Of a stretch of DNA of 64,000 nt, positions 47,064 to 54,371 are shown one piece after another. Within the stretch, counting starts at the first letter, position 1; the number at the start of each line of letters is the position of its first letter. The notes beneath the pieces were generated by a model. That model saw only the letters and a list, made by a program, of their open reading frames with translations, was not told the origin of the DNA and did not search any database. This DNA is from Roseateles_B sp041913905 (GTDB lineage Bacteria; Pseudomonadota; Gammaproteobacteria; Burkholderiales; Burkholderiaceae_C): positions 1-64,000 of the forward strand of contig JAYSEK010000007.1 in assembly GCA_041913905.1 (NCBI GenBank). Reading direction: 5' to 3'. The position numbers were made by a program, and so were the translations under genes.

Positions 47064-48293
47064 ATGGCGAAGGAATACAAGGATCTGGTCGTTGGCTTGG
47101 ACATCGGCACCGCCAAGATCATGGCCGTGGTGGCCGAAGTGATGGGCAATGGCGAGCTGCGCATCGCCGGCCTGGGCGTGGCGCCTTCGCACGGGCTCAA
47201 GCGCGGCGTGGTCGTGAACATCGACGCCACCGTGCAGTCCATCCAGCAGGCGCTGAAAGAGGCCGAGATGATGGCGGACTGCAAGATCAGCCGCGTCTTC
47301 ACCGGCATCACGGGCAGCCATATCCGCGGCCAGAACTCCACCGGCATGGTCATCGTGCGCGACAAGGAGGTGACGCCGGTGGACGTGGCCCGCGTGGTCG
47401 AGACGGCCAAGGCCATCAACATTCCCAATGACCAGCGTCTGCTGCTGGTCGAGCCGCAGGAATTCGTGATCGACGGGCACGAGGTCAAGGAGCCCATCGG
47501 CATGAGCGGCGGGCGGTTGGAGGTCAAGGTCCACATCGTGACCGGTGCTCAAAGTGCCGCCGAGAACATCGTCAAGTGCGTGCGCCGCTGCGGCCTGGAG
47601 GTCGACCAGCTGGTGCTCAACCCCAGCGCCTCCAGCCTGGCCGCCCTCACCTCGGACGAGCGCGACTTGGGCGTGGCCCTGGTGGATATTGGCGCGGGTA
47701 CCACGGATGTCGCCATCTTCACCGGCGGTTCGATCCGGCATACCGCCGTGATTCCCATCGCCGGGGATTTGATCACCAGCGATATTGCGATGGCCCTGCG
47801 CACGCCGACCAAGGATGCCGAGGAAATCAAGGTCGAGCACGGGGTGGCCAAGCAATTGCTGGCGGATCCGTCGGACCAGGTCGAGGTGCCGGGTTTGGGT
47901 GATCGGGCGCCCCGGATGCTGTCAAAACAAGCACTTGCGGGCGTTATTGAACCCCGCGTCGAGGAAATCTTCTCGCTGGTGCAGCAGGTGATCCGCGAAT
48001 CCGGGTATGAGGAACTGCTGTCCTCGGGGATTGTGCTGACCGGCGGCTCGGCGGTCATGCCGGGTATGGTCGAACTGGCCGAGGACATATTCCTCAAACC
48101 CGTGCGGCGCGGGAATCCGACCTACAGCGGCGCCTTGTTCGACATGGTGGCCAATCCGCGTTCCGCCACTGTGATGGGCCTGCTGGAGGAGGCGCGGCTG
48201 TCGCGCACCCGCGGGCTGAAGGCGGCGCAGCAGGCGGGCTCGGTGAAAACCCTGTTTGGCCGCGCCAAGGACTGGTTTCTGGGGAATTTCTGA
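47064..48293 (+). CDS. ftsA: cell division protein FtsA
   Basis: Actin-like ATPase of 409 residues that tethers FtsZ filaments to the inner membrane. The phosphate-1 motif is VVGLDIGTAKIMAVVAE, phosphate-2 is ALVDIGAGTTDVAIF, the adenosine motif is GIVLTGGSAVMPGM, and the C-terminal amphipathic membrane anchor is LFGRAKDWFLGNF. Codon choice drifts after about 47690, with more codons ending in A or T and more GGG and CGG than in neighbours; the protein itself stays canonical. Confidence 0.97.
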   Translation: MAKEYKDLVVGLDIGTAKIMAVVAEVMGNGELRIAGLGVAPSHGLKRGVVVNIDATVQSIQQALKEAEMMADCKISRVFTGITGSHIRGQNSTGMVIVRDKEVTPVDVARVVETAKAINIPNDQRLLLVEPQEFVIDGHEVKEPIGMSGGRLEVKVHIVTGAQSAAENIVKCVRRCGLEVDQLVLNPSASSLAALTSDERDLGVALVDIGAGTTDVAIFTGGSIRHTAVIPIAGDLITSDIAMALRTPTKDAEEIKVEHGVAKQLLADPSDQVEVPGLGDRAPRMLSKQALAGVIEPRVEEIFSLVQQVIRESGYEELLSSGIVLTGGSAVMPGMVELAEDIFLKPVRRGNPTYSGALFDMVANPRSATVMGLLEEARLSRTRGLKAAQQAGSVKTLFGRAKDWFLGNF

Positions 48294-48298
48294 GTCAT

Positions 48299-48325
48299 CC
48301 CGGCCAAAGGGTATGGGCCGGGTTT
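48299..48325 (+). terminator. hairpin just after ftsA, possible attenuator
   Basis: CCCGGCC (48299-48305) pairs with GGCCGGG (48316-48322) around a ten-base loop and is followed by TTT. It lies six bases after the ftsA stop codon and could lower read-through from the upstream cluster into ftsZ. Confidence 0.45.
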
Positions 48326-48443
48326 GATCAAGGTTGACGAGGACGTGTTGGTGAATATGGGACCGGGATGAGCCCGCAAGGGCCCTGGAATGTGGTGTAA
48401 AGGGATACAAACCCCCAAAAAACAAGGGGGAAGCCCATCAAAA

Positions 48444-48467
48444 AGGGTTGATCCCTCTCGTTTTTTT
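48444..48467 (+). terminator. weak hairpin with T7 run before ftsZ
   Basis: AGGG (48444-48447) and CCCT (48453-48456) can pair, and a run of seven T follows at 48461-48467. A separate CCCCC/GGGGG hairpin lies at 48412-48430. The whole 211-base ftsA-ftsZ gap is unusually A/T-rich for this window and is likely to hold the ftsZ leader and a promoter. TTGACG at 48334 is the best -35 candidate but lacks a good -10 box. Confidence 0.35.
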
Positions 48468-48504
48468 CTGCTGGCAACTGCACAATTGCTGAAGGAGGTA
48501 TGTT

Positions 48505-49737
48505 ATGGCGATCGAGATGATCGAAGAGTTTGATCAAGGCACCCAAATCAAGGTGATCGGTGTCGGTGGCGGCGGCGGCAACGCGGTCGATCACATGATT
48601 GATCAGGGTGTGCAAGGCGTCGAATTCATTTGCGCCAATACCGATGCACAGGCACTGAATCGCTCCAAGGCCGACCAGCTCTTGCAGCTGGGCACCACGG
48701 GCCTGGGCGCCGGAGCCAAGCCCGAAGCCGGCAAGGCGGCCGCCGAGGAGGCCGAAGCCCGCATTCGCGAAGCGATTGCCGGCGCCAACATGCTCTTCAT
48801 CACCGCCGGCATGGGCGGTGGCACGGGCACGGGTGCCGCGCCCGTGATCGCCCGCGTGGCCAAGGAGATGGGCATCCTGACGGTGGGTGTGGTGACCAAG
48901 CCCTTCGAGTTCGAAGGCTCGCGCCGCATCAAGGCCGCAGACAGCGGCCTGGCCGAACTGGAAGCCAACGTCGACTCGCTGATCGTCGTGCTCAACGAGA
49001 AGCTGCTGGACGTGCTGGGCGAGGACGTCACCCAGGACCAGGCCTTCGCGCACGCCAATGACGTGCTGAAGAACGCCGTGGGCGGCATCTCGGACATCAT
49101 CCACATCCCCGGCCTGGTGAACGTCGACTTCGAAGACGTCAAGACCGTGATGAGCGAGCCCGGCAAGGCCATGATGGGCACGGCGCAGGCCACCGGCCCG
49201 GACCGCGCCTCCAAGGCCGCCGAGGCTGCCGTGGCCTGCCCGCTGCTGGAAGGCATCGACCTCTCCGGCGCGCGCGGCGTGCTGGTGCTGATCGCCGCGG
49301 GCAAGAGCAACTTCAAGCTCAGCGAGTCCCGCAACGCGATGAACACCATCAAGCGCTATGCGGCCGAAGACGCGCACATCATCTACGGCACGGCCTATGA
49401 CGAGAGCCTGGGCGACGCCATGCGCGTCACCGTGATCGCCACCGGCCTGTCGCGCCGCGCCGCCCAGCAGCAGCCGCTGCAGGTCGTGCAGCAGCAGGCC
49501 CAGCTGCGCACCGGCACCGACAACATGCCCGTGCTGACCAACCCCGTGGTGATGGGCAACCCCGCCATGGGCGCGCCGGTGCCCACCGCGCAATCGGTGG
49601 CCCAGGACTTCGGCGGCATGAGCGTGCCCAGCGTCTGGCGTCATGGCCGCACGGCTGCGGCCAAGGTCGAGGCCCTGTCGTCCAACGGCATGGACGAGAT
49701 CGAGATCCCGGCCTTCCTGCGCAAGCAGGCGGACTGA
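48505..49737 (+). CDS. ftsZ: cell division GTPase FtsZ
   Basis: Tubulin-like GTPase of 410 residues that forms the Z-ring. GTP-binding motifs are VIGVGGGGGNAVDHM near the N-terminus and GGGTGTG (104-110), with the synergy-loop segment DFEDVKTVM. A variable linker ends in the conserved C-terminal peptide EIEIPAFLRKQAD that binds FtsA and other partners. AAGGAGG (48492-48498), six bases before ATG 48505, is one of the best ribosome-binding sites in the window, in keeping with high expression. A strong terminator follows 76 bp downstream. Confidence 0.98.
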   Translation: MAIEMIEEFDQGTQIKVIGVGGGGGNAVDHMIDQGVQGVEFICANTDAQALNRSKADQLLQLGTTGLGAGAKPEAGKAAAEEAEARIREAIAGANMLFITAGMGGGTGTGAAPVIARVAKEMGILTVGVVTKPFEFEGSRRIKAADSGLAELEANVDSLIVVLNEKLLDVLGEDVTQDQAFAHANDVLKNAVGGISDIIHIPGLVNVDFEDVKTVMSEPGKAMMGTAQATGPDRASKAAEAAVACPLLEGIDLSGARGVLVLIAAGKSNFKLSESRNAMNTIKRYAAEDAHIIYGTAYDESLGDAMRVTVIATGLSRRAAQQQPLQVVQQQAQLRTGTDNMPVLTNPVVMGNPAMGAPVPTAQSVAQDFGGMSVPSVWRHGRTAAAKVEALSSNGMDEIEIPAFLRKQAD

Positions 49738-49813
49738 GCCTCCTGAGTCTCCAGCGAGCCTGAGCGTTCGCAGCCCCCGGCGACTTGTGCCCGCCGGTGG
49801 GCCCTGCTGACTT

Positions 49814-49860
49814 CACCCGTCGCGCCCTACCTCCTTCAGGCGCGGACGGGTGTTTTTCTT
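49814..49860 (+). terminator. rho-independent terminator of the dcw cluster after ftsZ
   Basis: CACCCGTC-GCGCC pairs with GGCGC-g-GACGGGTG (13 pairs, one bulge) and is followed by TTTTTCTTT. This is the clearest intrinsic terminator in the window. It also rules out the earliest in-frame start (GTG 49850) of the following kinase gene. Confidence 0.9.
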
Positions 49861-49996
49861 TGTAAATGCCATGGGATGCGCTTCGTTTTTACGCGACGCT
49901 CCCCATGCCTGGGCGGGACATCCATCTTGGCAGTCCCGGGTGTACAGCGCAGACTGGCGCCGCTTCGCGATTCGCATGCCGCCTCCATTCGCCCCC

Positions 49997-52111
49997 ATGT
50001 CCTCTCCACTCCGCTTGTTCATGGCTGTTGCTGGGCGGCACCCTGGGTCTGAATCCTGGCTCTGCGTGGTGCGGGCGAGGCTGGGGTGCTGGCTGCTGGT
50101 GGGGTGGCTGAGTGTCATGCACGCCTCGGCCTGGGCCCAGGTGCCGCCGCGCCTCCATCCTGAGCTGCCGGCCACGCGGGCCGGCGAGCAGGCCCGCAGC
50201 GCGGAACTGGCCGTCACCGCGCTGAGCGCCGAGGATCTGCAAGCCTGGTGGGCGGCGCTGCGCCGCATCGACGGCAGCAATGCGGCGCTGCCGGCGGCCC
50301 TGCTGCCGCCGGAAGATCCCCGGGCCTGGCAGCAGGTGGCCCTGCCGGACATCCGCCAGCGCGCGCTCAGCACCGATTTCTCCGGCCCGGCCGAATACCA
50401 GATGCGCTGGTACCGCTTCCGCTACCGTGCGCCCGAGGACCGCTGGCCCACCAGCGTGGCCTTGTACAGCCCCAAGGTCGTGAGCCTGGCGACCGCGGTG
50501 CTGGTGCGCACCGAGGCCGGCTGGCGCCCCATCTACGACAACCAGGCCGGGGCGCGCGAGCAATGGGTGAGGCCGCTGTGGGCGCTGATCCCCGGGGCAC
50601 TGACGGCCTTGCATGACGGGCAGGACATGGAGATCGTGCTGGCCGTGCCCGTGCACCGCAAGGGCTTCTACACGGTCACCACGGCCTGGCTGGGCGCGCG
50701 GGAAGACCTGGAGCCCATGGTCGAGCGGCGCTGGGCCCTGCAGATCGGCGTGCCGCAGGCCACCGGTCTGACCCTGGTGGTGCTGGCCCTGTTCTCGCTC
50801 ACGCTGTGGTGGCGGCGGCGCCAGGAGCCGGTCTACCTCCTCTTCACGCTGGCCAGCCTGGCCTGGCTGCTGCGCAACCTGCACTACCACCTGGACATGC
50901 CGCGCAGCCTCAACGCCCTGGACTGGTTCTGGTGGCTGACCCATGCCTCCATGTCCTGGGTGATGCTGCTGACCTTCATGTTCGCGCTGCGCTTCGTGCC
51001 CACGCGCTACCGGCGCTTCGAGCGCTTCGGGCTGGGCTTTGTCGTCGTGACCGGCCTGCTGACCCTGCCGATCTGGGCCCGCTACTACGACACCGTGGTG
51101 ACCCAGCACCTGGCCAATGGCATCGTGGGCATCCTGGGCACGGGCTTCATGCTCAAGGTGGCCTGGCAGGCGCGCAGCCGCGAGCTGTGGGTCATCGTCG
51201 TCGCCCTCGTCATCGGGCTGGCGCTGGGCGTGCATGACCTCGGACTGCTGGCCGGCTGGGGTTGGCCCGAGCACATTTACCTGATGCCCTTCAGCACCCT
51301 GATCATCGTGGCCAGCTTCCTCTATGCGGTGCGGGGCCGCTATCTGGGAGCGCTGAGCCAGGTCGAGCAGTCCAACGAGCACCTGGCCCTGCGCCTGGCC
51401 GAGCAGGGGCGGCAGCTCTCGACCCAGCATGAGCGGCTGCGCGAGGCCGAGCGCCAGCAGGCCCTGCTGCTGGAGCGCCAGCGGCTGATGCAGGACATGC
51501 ACGACGGCCTGGGCTCGTCCCTGCTCTCGGCCATGGTGGCGGTGGAGCAGGGGCGCATGGCCCAGGCGACGGTGGTCGAGGTGCTGCGCGAATGCGTGGA
51601 CGACCTGCGCCTGGTGATCGACTCCCTGGAGCCCGTGGGCCATGACCTGGTCTCCCTGCTGGCCACCATGCGCTATCGGCTGGCCAAGCGCCTGCAGGGC
51701 TCGGGCCTGGTGATGGAGTGGGACGTGCAGGATCTGCCGCCCCTGCCCTGGCTGGAACCGCCCGACGCCCTGCACGTGCTGCGCCTGCTGCAGGAGGCGC
51801 TCAACAATGTGCTCAAGCACGCCCATGCACAGCGCGTGCGCATTGCCACACGGGACTTGGGCGATCGCATCGAGATCCGGGTGGAGGACGACGGCCAGGG
51901 CTTCGACATGGGCAGTGCGCGCAAGGGCCGCGGCCTGCGCAACCAGGTCAAGCGTGCCCAGCGCCTGGGCGGCACGCTGCATGTCGAAAGCGCGCCGGGC
52001 CGGGGCACGCGGCTGAGCCTGCGCCTGCCGGTGCACAAGGGCGAGCCGGCCGCCGCCGCCGACGATGGAGCGCCGGGCCCCATGGCCCCAGGCGGGCAGG
52101 CCGGGGTCTGA
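49997..52111 (+). CDS. 7TM-type sensor histidine kinase (NarL/HisKA_3 class) between ftsZ and lpxC
   Basis: About 704 residues. A probable signal peptide (LGCWLLVGWLSVMHASAWA) leads to a periplasmic sensing domain, about seven membrane helices (roughly 250-450), a coiled coil (EQSNEHLALRLAEQGRQLSTQHERLREAERQ), then the HisKA_3 motif LMQDMHDGLGSSLLSAMV with H502 and an ATPase domain with EDDGQGFDMG. The layout matches 7TMR-DISM sensor kinases. No response regulator gene is adjacent. The start is uncertain: ATG 49997 is used; ATG 49976 and GTG 50066 are possible. The gene lies after the ftsZ terminator and ends 17 bp before lpxC, so lpxC may be transcribed from its promoter. Confidence 0.85.
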   Translation: MSSPLRLFMAVAGRHPGSESWLCVVRARLGCWLLVGWLSVMHASAWAQVPPRLHPELPATRAGEQARSAELAVTALSAEDLQAWWAALRRIDGSNAALPAALLPPEDPRAWQQVALPDIRQRALSTDFSGPAEYQMRWYRFRYRAPEDRWPTSVALYSPKVVSLATAVLVRTEAGWRPIYDNQAGAREQWVRPLWALIPGALTALHDGQDMEIVLAVPVHRKGFYTVTTAWLGAREDLEPMVERRWALQIGVPQATGLTLVVLALFSLTLWWRRRQEPVYLLFTLASLAWLLRNLHYHLDMPRSLNALDWFWWLTHASMSWVMLLTFMFALRFVPTRYRRFERFGLGFVVVTGLLTLPIWARYYDTVVTQHLANGIVGILGTGFMLKVAWQARSRELWVIVVALVIGLALGVHDLGLLAGWGWPEHIYLMPFSTLIIVASFLYAVRGRYLGALSQVEQSNEHLALRLAEQGRQLSTQHERLREAERQQALLLERQRLMQDMHDGLGSSLLSAMVAVEQGRMAQATVVEVLRECVDDLRLVIDSLEPVGHDLVSLLATMRYRLAKRLQGSGLVMEWDVQDLPPLPWLEPPDALHVLRLLQEALNNVLKHAHAQRVRIATRDLGDRIEIRVEDDGQGFDMGSARKGRGLRNQVKRAQRLGGTLHVESAPGRGTRLSLRLPVHKGEPAAAADDGAPGPMAPGGQAGV

Positions 52112-52128
52112 TCGCCGACAATGGGCGC

Positions 52129-53064
52129 ATGCTGAAGCAAAGAACCCTGAAGTCGCTGACCCGCGCCGTCGGCGTGGGCATCCACAGCGGCCAGAAGGTC
52201 GAAATGACGCTGCGGCCGGCGGCACCGGACACCGGCATCGTCTTTCGCCGCATCGACCTCAACACGCCGGTGGACATCCCCGTGCGCGCCAACACCGTCT
52301 GCGATACCCGCATGGCCACCACGGTCAGCCCAGAGGGCGACCCCGGCGCGCCGCGGGTGCAGACCATCGAGCACCTGCTCTCGGCCTGCGCCGGTCTGGG
52401 GCTGGACAATCTCTATGTGGACATCAATGCCGACGAGGTGCCCATCCTCGACGGTTCGGCCGCCAGTTACGTCTTCCTGCTGCAAAGCGCCGGCATCCAG
52501 TTGCAGGACGCGCCCAAGCGATTCCTGCGGGTGAAGAAGACCGTGGAGGTGCGCCAGGGTGAGGGCAAGCGCCTGATGTGGGCCCGGCTGGAGCCGCACC
52601 ATGGCTACACGCTCTCGTTCCAGATCGAGTTCGACAACCCGGCGGTGTCCGCCACCGGCCAGCAGTTCACCTTCGACATGGGCTCCGGCCAGTACAAGAA
52701 GCAGATCGCGCGGGCCCGCACCTTCGGCATGACCAAGGACATCGAGCTGATGCGCTCGCGCGGCCTGACCCTGGGCGGCGCCATGGACAACGCCATCGTC
52801 GTCGACGACTACCGCGTGCTCAACGCCGACGGCCTCCGCTACGACGACGAGTTCGTCAAGCACAAGATCCTCGACGCCATCGGCGACATGCACGTCGCCG
52901 GCCATCCCATGCTGGGCGCCTACACCTCGTTCAAGGGCGGGCACGCGCTGAACAACCAGCTGCTGCGCGCCCTGCTGGCCGACGAGTCCAACTACGAAAT
53001 CGTCAGCTTCGACGACGAACGCGAGGCGCCGCAGGGCTTTGCGGAGCTGGCGCCGGCGTGGTGA
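52129..53064 (+). CDS. lpxC: UDP-3-O-acyl-N-acetylglucosamine deacetylase
   Basis: Zinc deacetylase for the committed step of lipid A synthesis, 311 residues. Zinc ligands are H82 (TIEHLLSA), H245 and D249 (HKILDAIGD), and the general acid/base histidine is H272 in KGGHALNN. The N-terminus MLKQRTLKSLTRAVGVGIHSG is typical. It follows the sensor kinase gene by 17 bp, an unusual neighbour, as lpxC often comes directly after ftsZ. Confidence 0.97.
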   Translation: MLKQRTLKSLTRAVGVGIHSGQKVEMTLRPAAPDTGIVFRRIDLNTPVDIPVRANTVCDTRMATTVSPEGDPGAPRVQTIEHLLSACAGLGLDNLYVDINADEVPILDGSAASYVFLLQSAGIQLQDAPKRFLRVKKTVEVRQGEGKRLMWARLEPHHGYTLSFQIEFDNPAVSATGQQFTFDMGSGQYKKQIARARTFGMTKDIELMRSRGLTLGGAMDNAIVVDDYRVLNADGLRYDDEFVKHKILDAIGDMHVAGHPMLGAYTSFKGGHALNNQLLRALLADESNYEIVSFDDEREAPQGFAELAPAW

Positions 53065-53092
53065 GCCAAGTGGCAAGACCTGGCCTCATGAG

Positions 53093-53914
53093 ATGAGTAT
53101 CAGCGGCTCGCAACTGACCAAGCTGGGGGAGCGGCTGCGCACCGCTCCTTTGAGCGAGGCGGATTTGCGGATGCTGGACGAATACCGCCGGTCTTTCGGG
53201 CCGGCAGGCGAGCAGGTGCTAGCGACCTTGCGCGAGACGATTGACGTGCCGGTGACGGTGCGAGGAGCGAAGTCGACGCAGGCGATCGTGGAGAAGCTGC
53301 GCAGGCAGTCGTGCCGGCTGGGGCAGATACAGGACATCGCGGGGTGTCGGCTGGTTGTGGCTGCCATGCACGATCAGGACGAGGTCGTCGGGATGATTCT
53401 GGAGCGGTTTCCTGATGCGCAGGTCTTCGACCGCAGGGATGCGCCCAGCCATGGCTATCGCGCGGTTCACCTGGTGGTGAAGGCCTTGGAGCGCTGGGTG
53501 GAGATCCAGGTGCGAACGGAGCTCCAGCATCAGTGGGCCAGCATGTCAGAGATGCTGGCCGACATCTGCGGGATAGAAGTGAAGTACGGCGGTGGGCCTG
53601 CGCAGGTCCAGGAGGTCTTGAGCAACGCCTCTCTTGCGATTGCTGATGCAGAGGCGCTTGACTTGAGCTTGAGGCGCCTGATCCAGGGGATGCCATCGCT
53701 TCCAGCCCCTCCAGCCTTCTTCCGAAATCCTCCGGAGGCCTTGACGAAAGAGCAGCTGACACTTCTGCAGGACTACCGCATGGCGGAGAATCGGCAATCA
53801 GTCATCAAGGCCGAGGTCGATCGTCTTGGCAAAGAAGCCTTCCGGAGGCGCCAAGCACTGAAGCAGCACATCAGCACCTTAATTGAGCAGCTCCTGCCAT
53901 TTCGCCGCCCATGA
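53093..53914 (+). CDS. RelA/SpoT-domain nucleotide pyrophosphokinase (small synthetase type)
   Basis: About 273 residues. The synthetase core is complete: K60-S-T near the ATP site, D81 in QDIAGCRLVV, HGYRAVH (120-126) for guanine stacking, and catalytic E137 in VEIQVRT. No HD hydrolase, TGS or ACT domain is present; the C-terminal ~100 residues are helical and unassigned. It should make (p)ppGpp or a related product, and a stand-alone synthetase can be regulatory or toxic. DNA composition is lower in GC than the neighbours, suggesting acquisition. Its stop overlaps the next gene by four bases. ATG 53093 lies at the start of the conserved region; GTG or ATG codons upstream overlap lpxC. Confidence 0.8.
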   Translation: MSISGSQLTKLGERLRTAPLSEADLRMLDEYRRSFGPAGEQVLATLRETIDVPVTVRGAKSTQAIVEKLRRQSCRLGQIQDIAGCRLVVAAMHDQDEVVGMILERFPDAQVFDRRDAPSHGYRAVHLVVKALERWVEIQVRTELQHQWASMSEMLADICGIEVKYGGGPAQVQEVLSNASLAIADAEALDLSLRRLIQGMPSLPAPPAFFRNPPEALTKEQLTLLQDYRMAENRQSVIKAEVDRLGKEAFRRRQALKQHISTLIEQLLPFRRP

Positions 53915-54171
53915 TCTTCCTCGTCCACTACGACCGCAAGAAGGCGACCCTCGTCGACTTCCTCACCTACGCCGATGAGCAGCGGCAGGAGGCGGAGCGT
54001 GCACGCCTGGACCGTGAGCTGGCGCAGCTGCGCCAGCCCGGCGAGTTCGAAATCATCCTGCTGGAGGCCGACAGCGAGCAGGCTGTCCGCCATACTCATC
54101 GGCGCTACTTCGAGACGCTCGAAGAGCTGCTGCGCCCCGTGCTCGAGAAGGCGGAGGCTTCGCACCCATGA
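53911..54171 (+). CDS. 86-residue partner protein of the RelA/SpoT-domain gene
   Basis: Small, charged, soluble protein with no recognised domain. It opens with a short beta-strand-like segment (MIFLVHYDRKKATLV), continues with a Glu/Arg-rich helix (EQRQEAERARLDRELAQLRQ) and ends with another strand and helix (FEIILLEADSEQAVRHTHRRYFETLEELL). It overlaps the synthetase gene by four bases (ATGA) and the next gene by four, which points to a fixed stoichiometric or regulatory link. An antitoxin-like or adaptor role is possible but not shown by sequence. Confidence 0.7.
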   Translation: MIFLVHYDRKKATLVDFLTYADEQRQEAERARLDRELAQLRQPGEFEIILLEADSEQAVRHTHRRYFETLEELLRPVLEKAEASHP

Positions 54172-54353
54172 TGCTCTTCCGCCTCGTCTTCGGCCTGCTC
54201 CTGCTGGGCGCGCTCCTGTGCTTCGCGCTCTACATCGGCACCCGCCAGCCCCTGTGGCGCCGCCGCGGGCAATTGCTGCTCAAGTGGACCCTGCTGGCGG
54301 CCTTTGGCTTCTTCGCGGTGCTGCTGCTGGAGCGCCTGGCGGTGATGCTCTGA
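54168..54353 (+). CDS. small two-helix membrane protein
   Basis: A 61-residue protein with two hydrophobic segments (LFRLVFGLLLLGALLCFALYIG and LLKWTLLAAFGFFAVLLL) joined by an Arg-rich loop (TRQPLWRRRGQ). The positive-inside rule puts the loop in the cytoplasm. It overlaps the 86-residue gene by four bases and is the last gene before the convergent ABC exporter genes. Function unknown. Confidence 0.65.
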   Translation: MMLFRLVFGLLLLGALLCFALYIGTRQPLWRRRGQLLLKWTLLAAFGFFAVLLLERLAVML

Positions 54354-54357
54354 GCGG

Positions 54358-54371
54358 GAGCGGGCCCGCTC
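54358..54371. terminator. GC palindrome between convergent genes
   Basis: GAGCGGGCCCGCTC is a perfect 14-base palindrome five bases after one stop codon and overlapping the other. It lacks a T-run and has no loop, so a bidirectional terminator role is only suggested by position. Confidence 0.25.

Noticed and set aside
48334..48361. Possible ftsZ promoter starting with TTGACG
   Set aside because: The best -10 candidates are at the wrong spacing or match poorly.
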